64,000 bases of DNA from an uncultured Clostridia bacterium. Its GTDB lineage: Bacteria; Bacillota; Clostridia; Christensenellales; Aristaeellaceae. Shown in pieces: positions 17,788 through 25,492 of this stretch. Under the pieces are notes generated by a model that did no database searches, had not been told where the DNA came from, and saw only the letters and a list, made by a program, of their open reading frames with translations. Where the stretch lies: assembly GCA_934662505.1 (NCBI GenBank), contig CAKUKE010000001.1:280574-344573 (forward strand). Direction: 5' to 3'. The first letter of the stretch is position 1, and each line of letters begins with the position of its first letter. A program made the translations under genes and the position numbers.

Positions 17788-17886
17788 TCAGGAAGCCAGC
17801 CGGGCGATGAGGATCAGCGCCGCGGCACACAGAAGGGTCAGCAGCTTATACCGGAGCCGACTGCTCACGACCATGGCCTCCGTCAT
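17788..17886 (-). CDS. 32-aa single-pass membrane peptide overlapping flavodoxin stop
   Basis: The frame encodes 32 residues: a short polar start, basic SSRLRYK, then a hydrophobic helix (LLTLLCAAALILIARL). Its ATG overlaps the flavodoxin stop in an ATGA junction, and a GGAG-like sequence sits inside the flavodoxin end, consistent with translational coupling. I do not recognise a family. The topology and coupling argue for a real small protein of the DUF3793-flavodoxin operon, but it is too short for certainty. Confidence 0.45.
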   Translation of the reverse strand: MTEAMVVSSRLRYKLLTLLCAAALILIARLAS

Positions 17887-18284
17887 AAAAGCGCCTTGCC
17901 CAGGGCTTCACAGGCGGACAGCGCGTCCGCACCCGGTTCGTCCTGACAGATCACGCTGTCGCAGCACAGTACCGCGCCGCAGGATGCGCAGTCTTCTTCC
18001 CAGTTGCGCATCCATTCGCCGTCGCCCCAGCCGTAGGAACCGAACAGGGCGATCTTTTTTCCCTTCAAATGGGGCTTGCAGCTGTCGAACATGGGCTCAA
18101 ATTCGCTTTCTTCCAGCACTTCCGCACCCATGGCCGGGCAGCCGAAGGCAATGGCGTCGTATTTGTCCGCGTCAGCGCCGCTGAACAGATCAGCCGTCAG
18201 AAGGGTGCCGCCGCAGGTCTTGGCCACCGCCTCCGCCATCTGCTGGGTGTGCCCGGTACCGCTCCAGTAAACTACTGCAATCAT
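17883..18284 (-). CDS. Flavodoxin
   Basis: This 133-residue flavodoxin has the FMN phosphate-binding loop WSGTGHTQQMA (residues 7-17) and the later SYGWGDGEWM loop that contacts the isoalloxazine ring. It lacks the long-chain insertion, so it is a short-chain flavodoxin. Flavodoxins replace ferredoxin as electron carriers when iron is scarce. Placement behind an operator-bearing promoter shared with the feo locus fits iron-responsive control. It lies 30 bp downstream of the DUF3793 gene on the same transcript. Confidence 0.93.
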   Translation of the reverse strand: MIAVVYWSGTGHTQQMAEAVAKTCGGTLLTADLFSGADADKYDAIAFGCPAMGAEVLEESEFEPMFDSCKPHLKGKKIALFGSYGWGDGEWMRNWEEDCASCGAVLCCDSVICQDEPGADALSACEALGKALL

Positions 18285-18314
18285 GATAAAACCTCCTGCT
18301 ATATAAATGGTAGG

Positions 18315-18881
18315 TTATGCGGCCACGGTCAGCCGCGTAACATCAAAGCCGCGCCGGTAGCAGCACAGGTACACGTCCCTGCATTTCTGATAGAGCGCAA
18401 AGGTGCGCTGCGCCTGCGAAGGGTTGCCGTATGCCTTCCAGCATCCGCACAGGCAGCCGCCGCATCCGTTATGGCGGATGAAGGCGATTACATCCTGTAC
18501 AGGATAGCCCAGAAAAACACCGATCTCATGGGGAAAAGCGTCCCGGCCGTCCTGCAGCCGCACGGTCAGCGTATCCAGCGCCGCATCCGTGCCGCCGGAA
18601 GGGTATCCGCAATCGGTAAGAAAAGCGGAAGCCTCCGTTGACGACAGTGTTTCCCGAAGTGCGGCCGGACGATACACATACACCAGCACGCCGCCGCGGG
18701 GACAGCAGCCGATCAGCCGCGCCCGCACCCCCTTCTGATTGAGCAGGGCGTTCAGCGATGCAATGGTATCCGCCACGTTTTCCTGCGCGCCGGGGTGGTA
18801 GGAGAACAGACTGCCGCATTTGTGCCCGGCCAGCGTAGCCGCACAGTGGCGGATGAGGGTCTCCTCGAAATGGGCGCTCAC
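18315..18881 (-). CDS. DUF3793 family protein
   Basis: This 188-residue protein matches DUF3793. It opens with a conserved RHCAATLAGHKCGSLFSY block and contains HEIGVFLGYPVQDVIAFI and a Cys-rich NGCGGCLCGCWKAYGN near the C-terminus. The cysteine pattern suggests metal or cluster binding, but the function is unknown. The family typically neighbours flavodoxin and Feo genes in Clostridia, as here. Translation starts at GTG (18881) with AAAGGAGG about 10 bp upstream. Confidence 0.88.
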   Translation of the reverse strand: MSAHFEETLIRHCAATLAGHKCGSLFSYHPGAQENVADTIASLNALLNQKGVRARLIGCCPRGGVLVYVYRPAALRETLSSTEASAFLTDCGYPSGGTDAALDTLTVRLQDGRDAFPHEIGVFLGYPVQDVIAFIRHNGCGGCLCGCWKAYGNPSQAQRTFALYQKCRDVYLCCYRRGFDVTRLTVAA

Positions 18882-18904
18882 GGAAGTACCGCCTCCTTTA
18901 CGGA

Positions 18905-18920
18905 ATTAGATGTAACTAAC
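18905..18920. promoter_or_regulatory. Operator-like site a (TTAG-N6-CTAA)
   Basis: ATTAGATGTAACTAAC is one of four 16-bp near-palindromes in this divergent region. This copy lies in the leader of the DUF3793 transcript, about 24 bp before its start codon. Confidence 0.55.
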
Positions 18921-18925
18921 CGGCA

Positions 18926-18956
18926 GGGATCAATAAGATCCCGCTTCAGGGATCTT
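18926..18956 (-). promoter_or_regulatory. Two alternative hairpins in DUF3793 leader
   Basis: GATCCC at 18937-18942 can pair either with GGGATC at 18926-18931 or, as AAGATCCC (18935-18942), with GGGATCTT at 18949-18956 (perfect 8 bp, 6-nt loop). The two pairings are mutually exclusive. There is no T run, so this is not a simple terminator. Confidence 0.35.
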
Positions 18957-18962
18957 GTATAA

Positions 18963-18978
18963 GTTAGAAGTATCTAAC
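18963..18978. promoter_or_regulatory. Operator-like site b at DUF3793 transcription start
   Basis: GTTAGAAGTATCTAAC is a palindrome with perfect 6-bp arms. It lies immediately downstream of the -10 box of the minus promoter and would cover the predicted start of transcription. Confidence 0.7.
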
Positions 18979-18985
18979 CGCGGAC

Positions 18986-19014
18986 ATCATACCAGAACCT
19001 TCGCTGCGTGTCAA
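18986..19014 (-). promoter_or_regulatory. Promoter of DUF3793-flavodoxin operon
   Basis: On the minus strand a consensus TTGACA (19009-19014) and TATGAT (18986-18991) are 17 bp apart. Confidence 0.88.
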
Positions 19015-19070
19015 CCCCTTTTTTGAGAAAAAAAGCGCGAAAAAAGTTTTTTCATTTTTAAAAATGAGGA

Positions 19071-19099
19071 TTGACAAGCAGAGTTTAATGTGTTAAACT
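19071..19099 (+). promoter_or_regulatory. Promoter of second feo operon
   Basis: TTGACA at 19071-19076 and TAAACT at 19094-19099 are 17 bp apart. This promoter is divergent from that of DUF3793, with about 55 bp of AT-rich DNA between the two -35 boxes. Confidence 0.8.
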
Positions 19100-19107
19100 A
19101 TCCATCG

Positions 19108-19123
19108 GTTAAGGAAGACTAAC
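19108..19123. promoter_or_regulatory. Operator-like site d at feo transcription start
   Basis: GTTAAGGAAGACTAAC keeps the outer arms and N6 spacing of the other three sites (one mismatch in the left arm). It lies just downstream of the feo -10 box, in the same position relative to the promoter as site b. Confidence 0.5.
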
Positions 19124-19149
19124 TCCCTTGACCATTCTATGACCCGTGC

Positions 19150-19165
19150 GTTAGAGTTATCTAAT
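19150..19165. promoter_or_regulatory. Operator-like site c before feoA ribosome site
   Basis: GTTAGAGTTATCTAAT matches site b in arms and spacing. It ends just before the GGAGGGAG ribosome-binding sequence of feoA. Confidence 0.65.
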
Positions 19166-19182
19166 TGGAGGGAGCGAAACAG

Positions 19183-19395
19183 ATGATGCCATTGAGTTTG
19201 GCAAGCGTCGGCGATGTGAACATCATCAAGCAGGTGTCCGGCAAGGACGAGGTGCGTCAGCACCTGGCCGAGCTTGGTTTTGTGGCGGGCGCGGAGGTCA
19301 CGGTGGTCAGCGAACTGGACGGCAACCTGATCCTCAGCGTAAAGGAAAGCCGCGTGGCGCTGGATAAGGCCATGGCCATGAGAATCATGGTGTAA
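19183..19395 (+). CDS. FeoA domain protein 1 (second system)
   Basis: This 70-residue FeoA-like SH3 domain contains LASVGDVNIIKQV, LAELGFVAGAEV and a C-terminal ALDKAMAMRIMV. It is the more divergent of the two tandem FeoA proteins: it lacks the VAPLGDP stretch and carries SELDGNLILSVKESR instead. Such tandem FeoA genes before feoB are common in Clostridia and may act as separate FeoB-binding subunits. The ATG at 19183 was chosen for its spacing from GGAGGGAG (19167-19174). Confidence 0.88.
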   Translation: MMPLSLASVGDVNIIKQVSGKDEVRQHLAELGFVAGAEVTVVSELDGNLILSVKESRVALDKAMAMRIMV

Positions 19396-19413
19396 TAGAA
19401 AGGAGCAGTTGAG

Positions 19414-19635
19414 ATGAAGACCCTGAAGGATGTCAAGATCGGCGAGACCGCAGTGATCGAAAAGCTGCACGGCGAAGGCGCGCTCAAACGCCGCATTATG
19501 GACATGGGGCTGACCCGTGGTACTCAGGTGTATGTGCGCAAGGTGGCGCCGCTGGGCGATCCGCTGGAGCTGACCGTGCGCGGCTACGAGCTGAGCGTGC
19601 GCAAGGCGGACGCGGAGCTGATCGAGGTTCAGTGA
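19414..19635 (+). CDS. feoA: FeoA domain protein 2 (second system)
   Basis: This 73-residue canonical FeoA has EKLHGEGALKRRIMDMGLTRGT, VAPLGDPLELTVRGYELSVRK and a C-terminal LIEVQ. It is much closer to the FeoA at 10890-11114 than to its own neighbour. It is presumed to bind and regulate FeoB at the membrane. AGGAGCAG precedes the ATG, 18 bp after the previous stop. Confidence 0.93.
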   Translation: MKTLKDVKIGETAVIEKLHGEGALKRRIMDMGLTRGTQVYVRKVAPLGDPLELTVRGYELSVRKADAELIEVQ

Positions 19636-19697
19636 TCCTTTTTATGGCACCGGCAGTATCCGAGAAACATGTGAGAATGTGAGGAGGAAAAAAGAAA

Positions 19698-22196
19698 ATG
19701 GCCATTAAAATTGCGCTGGCGGGCAACCCGAACTGCGGCAAAACGACGCTGTTCAACGCGCTGACCGGCTCCAATCAGTTCGTGGGCAACTGGCCCGGCG
19801 TTACTGTGGAAAAGAAGGAAGGCCGGCTCAAGAAGCATGATGATGTGGTCATCATGGACTTGCCCGGCATCTACTCCCTGTCCCCCTACACCATGGAAGA
19901 AGTGGTGTCCCGTAACTATCTGATCAACGAGCGTCCCGACGTCATTCTGAACCTGATTGACGGTACCAACCTGGAGCGCAACCTGTATCTGACCACCCAG
20001 CTCACCGAAGTGGGCATCCCCGTGGTGGTTGCCATCAACATGATGGACGTGGTCCGCAAGAACGGCGACAAGATCAACATGGCGGAATTGTCCCGTCAGC
20101 TGGGCTGCAAGGTGGTAGAGATCTCCGCGCTGAAGGGCGAGGGCGTGATGGAAGCTGCGGAAGCGGCCATTCAGGCGGCTGGCGGCGTGAAGACCACCCC
20201 CATGCACACCTTCTCCGGCCCTGTGGAGCATGCCATTGCCCACATCGAAGAAGCGGCGCTCCACACAATGCCCGAAGCGCAGCAGCGGTGGTACGCGATC
20301 AAGATTTTTGAACGCGACAGCAAGGTGCTGGAGCAGCTGAACGTCCCCGCCGAAACCATGAAGCACATTGAAGCGGACATCAAGGCCGCCGAAACCGAGC
20401 TGGATGACGACGCGGAGTCCATCATCACCAACGAGCGCTACGTTTACATTGCGCAGGTGATCAAGGCCTGTTACAAGAAGAAGCAGGCGGGCAAGCTGTC
20501 CTCCTCGGACAAGATCGACCGGGTGGTCACCAACCGCTGGCTGGGTCTGCCGATTTTCGCGCTGGTCATGTTCCTTGTGTATTACATCTCCATGGTCACG
20601 GTAGGCTCCGCGGCGACCGACTGGGCCAACGACGGCGTGTTTGGCGACGGCTGGCACCTGTTCGGCATGGGCAGCAAGGAATATGAAGAAGTAAACGACG
20701 AATACACTGCGGCCATGCAGGCGGTGAGCGCCTTTACCGGCGAGGAAATCGACGTGGAAGCGGAAGACTTTGACGCCGCCGCCACGCTGGAGAGCCTGAA
20801 GGCCTTTGAAAAGACCTCCGATACGGCTACCGTGGAAGTGGAAGACGAAGAAACGCTGGCTGTGAATGAGCTGACCGCCTACTACGACGCTATCCCCGAG
20901 GATGCGGATAAAGACGCGACCGTGGGTATGACTTATGTGGATGCGGTCGCCTATCTGGAAGAAAAGGGCTTTGACGCGCCCGATCCCGCGGATTATGGCA
21001 CCTGGGTGCCCGGTGTGCCTGTGCTGGTGGAGCGCGGTCTGGATGCTGTGAACTGCGCCGACTGGCTCAAGGGTCTGATTCTGGATGGTATTGTGGCCGG
21101 CGTTGGCGCGGTGCTGGGCTTTGTGCCTCAGATGCTGGTATTGTTCCTGCTCCTTGCCATTCTGGAAGATTGCGGCTACATGGCTCGTATCGCCTTCGTG
21201 CTGGACCGTGTGTTCCGTAAATTCGGTCTGTCCGGTAAGTCCTTCATCCCGATCCTGATCGGTACCGGCTGCGGCGTGCCCGGTATCATGGCTTCCCGTA
21301 CGATTGAAAACGACCGTGACCGCCGCATGACCATCATGACCACCACCTTCATCCCCTGCGGCGCAAAGATGCCCTTCATCGCCATGGTGGCGGGCGCGCT
21401 GTTCGGCGGCTCTGCATGGGTGTCCACCTCCGCGTACTTTGTGGGCATGGCGGCCATCATCCTCAGCGGTATCATGCTGAAGAAGTCCAAGATGTTCGCC
21501 GGCGATCCTGCACCCTTCGTCATGGAACTGCCTGCCTACCACTGGCCGACCCCCGGCAACGTGCTGCGCGGCATGTGGGAGCGCGGCTGGAGCTTCATTA
21601 AGAAGGCCGGCACCATCATCCTGCTGTCTACCATCTTTGTGTGGTTCACCACTTACTTCGGCTTCGTGGACGGCACCTTCCGGATGCTGAGCGAAGAAGA
21701 GATCGACTTCTCCATTCTGGCCAAGGTGGGCAATGCCATCGCGTGGATCTTCAAGCCCTTGGGCTGGGGCACCTGGCAGGCCTCTGTGGCTTCCATCACC
21801 GGTCTGGTGGCCAAGGAAAACATCGTGGGCACCATGGGTATCCTCTACCGCGCTGGCGAGGGTTCCGTGTATGCGCATCTGGCTGCGGCCTTCACCGGTC
21901 TGTCCGGCTACTCCTTCCTGGTGTTCAACCTCCTGTGCGCGCCCTGCTTCGCGGCCATGGGTGCCATCAAGCGTGAGATGAACAGCGCGCGCTGGACCTG
22001 GACGGCGATCGGTTATCAGTGTGGCTTCGCCTATGTGGTGGCGCTGATGATCTATCAGATCGGCATGATGTTCCAGGGCAGCTTCGGCGTAGGCACCGTG
22101 GTGGCCATTGCCCTGCTGGTGGCGATGGTGTATCTGGTGGTGCGTAAGAACCCCTATGACGACAACAAGCTGACCGCGAAGAAAGCGAGCATGTAA
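19698..22196 (+). CDS. feoB: FeoB ferrous iron transporter (second copy, with acidic loop insert)
   Basis: This 832-residue FeoB has G1 GNPNCGKTT, G3 DLPGIYS and G4 NMMD, followed by membrane domains with LEDCGYMARIAFVLD and GTGCGVPGIMASRT. The first membrane segment (about 280-302) is followed by a very acidic, non-membrane stretch at roughly residues 308-455, rich in Glu, Asp, Ala and Thr. The other FeoB in the window has only about 30-40 residues there. A GAGGAGG ribosome site precedes the ATG. It is co-transcribed with two FeoA genes and a Cys-rich peptide gene under a promoter with four operator-like sites. Confidence 0.95.
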   Translation: MAIKIALAGNPNCGKTTLFNALTGSNQFVGNWPGVTVEKKEGRLKKHDDVVIMDLPGIYSLSPYTMEEVVSRNYLINERPDVILNLIDGTNLERNLYLTTQLTEVGIPVVVAINMMDVVRKNGDKINMAELSRQLGCKVVEISALKGEGVMEAAEAAIQAAGGVKTTPMHTFSGPVEHAIAHIEEAALHTMPEAQQRWYAIKIFERDSKVLEQLNVPAETMKHIEADIKAAETELDDDAESIITNERYVYIAQVIKACYKKKQAGKLSSSDKIDRVVTNRWLGLPIFALVMFLVYYISMVTVGSAATDWANDGVFGDGWHLFGMGSKEYEEVNDEYTAAMQAVSAFTGEEIDVEAEDFDAAATLESLKAFEKTSDTATVEVEDEETLAVNELTAYYDAIPEDADKDATVGMTYVDAVAYLEEKGFDAPDPADYGTWVPGVPVLVERGLDAVNCADWLKGLILDGIVAGVGAVLGFVPQMLVLFLLLAILEDCGYMARIAFVLDRVFRKFGLSGKSFIPILIGTGCGVPGIMASRTIENDRDRRMTIMTTTFIPCGAKMPFIAMVAGALFGGSAWVSTSAYFVGMAAIILSGIMLKKSKMFAGDPAPFVMELPAYHWPTPGNVLRGMWERGWSFIKKAGTIILLSTIFVWFTTYFGFVDGTFRMLSEEEIDFSILAKVGNAIAWIFKPLGWGTWQASVASITGLVAKENIVGTMGILYRAGEGSVYAHLAAAFTGLSGYSFLVFNLLCAPCFAAMGAIKREMNSARWTWTAIGYQCGFAYVVALMIYQIGMMFQGSFGVGTVVAIALLVAMVYLVVRKNPYDDNKLTAKKASM

Positions 22197-22198
22197 TC

Positions 22199-22336
22199 AT
22201 GGGTACGGTACTTGTAGGACTCATTCTTCTCCTGATTGTGGGCGCGGTGGTGTTCGCCATGGTGCGCGGGAAAAAGCGGGGCAAGCCCGTCAATTCCTGC
22301 GGCGGCGATTGCTCTCATTGCGGGGGCTGCCATTGA
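22199..22336 (+). CDS. FeoB-associated Cys-rich membrane protein (second copy)
   Basis: This 45-residue protein has one membrane helix (about 3-22), basic RGKKRGK, then the Cys/His tail NSCGGDCSHCGGCH. The design equals that of the gene at 8698-8859 behind the other feoB. The ATG lies 2 bp after the feoB stop, so translation is probably coupled. The tail probably binds metal; the role in FeoB function is not established. Confidence 0.88.
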   Translation: MGTVLVGLILLLIVGAVVFAMVRGKKRGKPVNSCGGDCSHCGGCH

Positions 22337-22358
22337 GCCTGAAGGTGCGGAAAAACGT

Positions 22359-22389
22359 AAAGAGCGGGCGAAAGTCCGCTCTTTTTTTT
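22359..22389 (+). terminator. Terminator of second feo operon
   Basis: An 11-bp stem around GAGCGGGC/GTCCGCTC with a GAAA loop is followed by eight T residues (22382-22389). Confidence 0.9.
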
Positions 22390-22466
22390 GCGGCGTGCGG
22401 GAACAAAAGACCTTACTGACGCGTTGCATCAGTAAGACGGCTGCGGGCCGTCGAAAGAAAGGATGA

Positions 22467-23150
22467 ATGAATAACATGATGCTGAAAAACATGAAACGGC
22501 TGCTTTGCGTGGCGGCGGTGCTGGCGGTGGCGACGGCTTCTTTTTATGTCCAGCGCGGTACGGCGCAGACGGCGGAAACGCCTGCGGCAGAGGCGGATGA
22601 TTTTTCCGCGTACCGGGCGGTCATGGAAATGAAGAAGGAACTGCAGCTGGACGGTGCGGAAAGAACCCTCGATTATGTGAAAAACATGGGGCAGGAAGAA
22701 ACGGAGGAAGGCAATCAGCTGTCCTTTCCCCGGTTTGCCGTGCTGGATGCGGACGGCGACGGGCGCAGAGAGGTCGTCATTCAGGAATGCATCGGGGACG
22801 GTCAGTACGGTTCGCTGATTCTGGACGCGCAGGATGAAAAAGTGTACGGTTATGAACTGTGGCTCCGCGCCTATATGCAGCTCAAGGTGGACGGTTCGTT
22901 TGCCTTCTCCAGCGGCGCGCAGGATAACGGTGTGGGGACGCTGACGCTGGATAGGGGGCAGATTACGTACAACACGCTGGGTGAAAGCCGTACGCAGGAG
23001 GATGGCGGCGCCGCCTATTTTGTCGATGACAAGCCGTCGGATGAAGAAGGGTTTCAGGCCGTCTGGAATGCCCATACTCAGAAGGAAGACGTACGCTGGT
23101 ACGACTGGACGGCGGAAAATCTGGACGCTGTGCTGGGGCAGACGAAATAA
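22467..23150 (+). CDS. Exported protein of unknown function
   Basis: This 227-residue protein has a signal peptide (basic NMKR, then LLCVAAVLAVATASF) without a lipobox. The mature part contains FAVLDADGDGRREVVI, an acidic DxDxDG-type loop like those of FG-GAP/VCBS or dockerin-type calcium sites, and otherwise no recognisable domain. AAAGGA precedes the ATG. It may be a small extracytoplasmic sensor or binding protein, but I cannot assign a function. Confidence 0.7.
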   Translation: MNNMMLKNMKRLLCVAAVLAVATASFYVQRGTAQTAETPAAEADDFSAYRAVMEMKKELQLDGAERTLDYVKNMGQEETEEGNQLSFPRFAVLDADGDGRREVVIQECIGDGQYGSLILDAQDEKVYGYELWLRAYMQLKVDGSFAFSSGAQDNGVGTLTLDRGQITYNTLGESRTQEDGGAAYFVDDKPSDEEGFQAVWNAHTQKEDVRWYDWTAENLDAVLGQTK

Positions 23151-23314
23151 CGGTCTGCCGGTCGGGAAACGGCTCACAACGCCGGCGCAGGGAGCGGATG
23201 AATGGAAAACGTGCAGCCGCAGCGGGTCAACAGCGCGGCTGCCTTTGCGTGCCATACGTTCATGGGATAAAACAGGCTTGGCAGGACGTCAGATGAAATC
23301 GGAGGATGCTTTTG

Positions 23315-23749
23315 ATGGGGTGGCTGAATGTCTTTGGTCTGGCGATGGTAGCCGCGATCATGGTGCCCAACGTGGTTTTTGCCATCAGGCAGAAAGAGGG
23401 GTTTGAGAACCGCTGGAAGAATAAACGGGTTGAAATGGCAGAACAGATCGGACGGTTCGGCTGCTTTGGCTTTATGATCGTCAACATCCCCGGAACCTGC
23501 TTTGGATGGTGGTCGGATGAGGCGTGGATCCTTTACCTGATCGTAGATATCCTGCTGGTGACGCTCTACTGCCTTGTCTGGGTGGTCTGCTTCAGGAAAA
23601 GCAGCATGTTCAGGGCGTTGACCCTCTCCATCCTTCCATCGATCCTGTTCCTGTTCAGCGGGGTGATGAGTCGGTCGGTGCTGCTGGTGATTGCAGCCCT
23701 TGTGTTTGCGCCGAGCCATATCCTGCTTTCCTATAAAAACGCGGCGTGA
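23315..23749 (+). CDS. Small integral membrane protein, unknown function
   Basis: This 144-residue protein has about five hydrophobic segments: near 1-22, 50-68, 72-93, 98-115 and 117-135. No catalytic motif is visible. I chose the ATG at 23315 because GGAGG (23301-23305) is 9 bp upstream; the ATG at 23306 directly abuts that sequence. The neighbours give no functional clue. Confidence 0.65.
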   Translation: MGWLNVFGLAMVAAIMVPNVVFAIRQKEGFENRWKNKRVEMAEQIGRFGCFGFMIVNIPGTCFGWWSDEAWILYLIVDILLVTLYCLVWVVCFRKSSMFRALTLSILPSILFLFSGVMSRSVLLVIAALVFAPSHILLSYKNAA

Positions 23750-23862
23750 TCCCTCCGGCTGCCCGGCAGGCAGGGCTGAGCCCTTGTCGGCGCGCAGAAG
23801 ACGCGGCAAAGTCATGCGCCGGTTTTTTAGGAGCTTTTCTGACAGAAACCGGTTGAAACAGA

Positions 23863-23894
23863 ACGGCGTGGCCTTCGAGGTCACGCCGTCTTTT
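23863..23894 (+). terminator. Terminator upstream of convergent solute-binding gene
   Basis: An 8-bp stem ACGGCGTG/CACGCCGT, extended by an inner CCT/AGG pairing, is followed by C and four T residues at 23891-23894. Confidence 0.75.
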
Positions 23895-23963
23895 CATGCG
23901 ATCTGCCCTGTCCGCAGGCTGCAGGGGTCCGGATGCACCGTATGCATCGGAGGGGCGAAATGA

Positions 23964-25301
23964 TCACTTTTCCATGAACGCTAACTTGCAGGTGCGATCC
24001 ATCTCTGCGATCAGCCGGTCCGCGTCCAGCTCGCCATCGGCAAAGCGCTCCAGATAACCGTCCAGAGCGGCGGCGCAGTTGCTGTCGCCGTTCAGGTAAA
24101 GGGAGCCGGTCGGTACGGTCAGGTGAGACACGATGGAAGCGTAAAGGGCGATGTCCCGCTCCGTAATGCTGTAACGGGATTCGGCCGTGAAACGCGCCAG
24201 ACGCTCCCGGGCGTCTTCCAGCTGCGTCGTCAGCCCTTCCCGGTCCTCTTCCCTGCAGGTCTCAAGCTGCCGGGTCAGCGTGTCGATGTTTTCCTGCTGC
24301 CGTGCAGCGGCCTGGTCGAAATAGGGATTGGGAAGGGGCTCGGTCAGGTCGGCGTACAGGGCGTACTGCTGCACGTCCTCCGCATGCTCGGCGCAGTAGA
24401 GGATAAACGCCTCTGCAAGGTCGGGATGGGCGCTGCCTGCGGAGACGGTCATCACGTCCGCCCGTCCTTCGGTGATGGGCGACGCCTCGTCGCTGAGCGC
24501 GGGCACCTGCAGGCTGCGCACCAGCGAGTCGTCGTTGTAGCCGTAGCCGAAGTACTGGTTGTAATTGTACATCAGCGGCCATTTATCCCACAGACCTTCG
24601 GCCACCGCATCCATGTCCGCCTGATTTTCCTGAAACAGATCCCGTGCGCCGTCCATTTCGCTGAGGAAGGTTCGATATTCCGCCGTGTCAAAGGAAAGCG
24701 CCGTATCGGCGTTTTCGTGCGCCATCACATACTGACGGGTGAACAGGCGCAGCATGGAGGGCAGGTCACAGCCTTCGCAGAAAAAGTATCCGGTGTGCTC
24801 TGCGCGCAGGTCTTCGATCCACAGCCGCAGCTGATCCAGAAACGCCGCCACCGTGGCGGGCGCATCGGCGTCCTGAAACCCGACTTCCTCGTAAGGCGTC
24901 ACGTTCAGCGTCCACGTTTCAAGAAGCAGCCCGGAGGGGAAGCCGTAGGGCTGGCCGGATACGGTCAGCGCCTGCCGGAGCGGGGGGAGGAGACGCTGGA
25001 ACCGCGCCGCCAGCGCCTGATCTTCAAGGGGACGCACATAGCCCTTTTGCACCATGTCTGCAAAGGAAGTATCGGTGGCGGTGACGATCACGTCCACAGG
25101 CAGCCCCGTTACCAGCGCGTCCTGTACCGACATGGAGTCGTCCACGATGACCCGCGCGCCCGGGTGCGCCTGTTCAAAGCCCTGCACCCATTCGTCGTTC
25201 AGGTAGTAGGTGAGCACTCTCAGTTCCGTTTCTTCACCCTGTGCCGGTACTGCTCCGCAGAGCAGCGCCAGACACAGACACAGCATCAGCAGCTTTTTCA
25301 T
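23964..25301 (-). CDS. Extracellular solute-binding protein (orphan)
   Basis: This 445-residue periplasmic-binding-like protein has a signal peptide (KKLLMLCLCLALLCGAVPAQG) and then a family 1-type fold: ELRVLTYYLNDEWVQGFEQ, VDVIVTATDTSFADMVQKGYV, and ADVMTVSAGSAHPDLAEAFI. A cysteine occurs near the hydrophobic core, but the context ALLC is a poor lipobox, so anchoring is uncertain. An insert of about 60 residues (QQENIDTLTRQLETCREEDR region) looks coiled-coil. No permease or ATPase is adjacent, so the ligand cannot be inferred. Confidence 0.82.
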   Translation of the reverse strand: MKKLLMLCLCLALLCGAVPAQGEETELRVLTYYLNDEWVQGFEQAHPGARVIVDDSMSVQDALVTGLPVDVIVTATDTSFADMVQKGYVRPLEDQALAARFQRLLPPLRQALTVSGQPYGFPSGLLLETWTLNVTPYEEVGFQDADAPATVAAFLDQLRLWIEDLRAEHTGYFFCEGCDLPSMLRLFTRQYVMAHENADTALSFDTAEYRTFLSEMDGARDLFQENQADMDAVAEGLWDKWPLMYNYNQYFGYGYNDDSLVRSLQVPALSDEASPITEGRADVMTVSAGSAHPDLAEAFILYCAEHAEDVQQYALYADLTEPLPNPYFDQAAARQQENIDTLTRQLETCREEDREGLTTQLEDARERLARFTAESRYSITERDIALYASIVSHLTVPTGSLYLNGDSNCAAALDGYLERFADGELDADRLIAEMDRTCKLAFMEK

Positions 25302-25407
25302 GTTTCATAACCTCCTTGCGTGTCGGACGGCGTGCCGCCCGCCTGTCATTCTATAGACGCAGCGGAGGGGGTGTTTGTTCAAAGCGCAGAAAAAAGTATT
25401 CGGACGG

Positions 25408-25436
25408 TTGACGAAAAAAGGAAGGCCATGTATAAT
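25408..25436 (+). promoter_or_regulatory. Promoter of TetR-ABC-hydrolase operon
   Basis: TTGACG at 25408-25413 and TATAAT at 25431-25436 are 17 bp apart. Confidence 0.85.
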
Positions 25437-25443
25437 CGATAAA

Positions 25444-25457
25444 GCAACGTACGTTGC
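25444..25457. promoter_or_regulatory. Probable TetR operator
   Basis: GCAACGTACGTTGC is a perfect 14-bp palindrome starting 8 bp after the -10 box and upstream of the TetR-family gene. The position at the transcription start fits autorepression. Confidence 0.7.
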
Positions 25458-25492
25458 GCTACATGTGTTGCTCAATGAAAGGGGAGAAAAAC

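Noticed and set aside
19629..21878. Long minus-strand frame opposite feoB
   Set aside because: Fully antisense to feoB; the apparent His- and Gly-rich protein is a codon-bias artefact.
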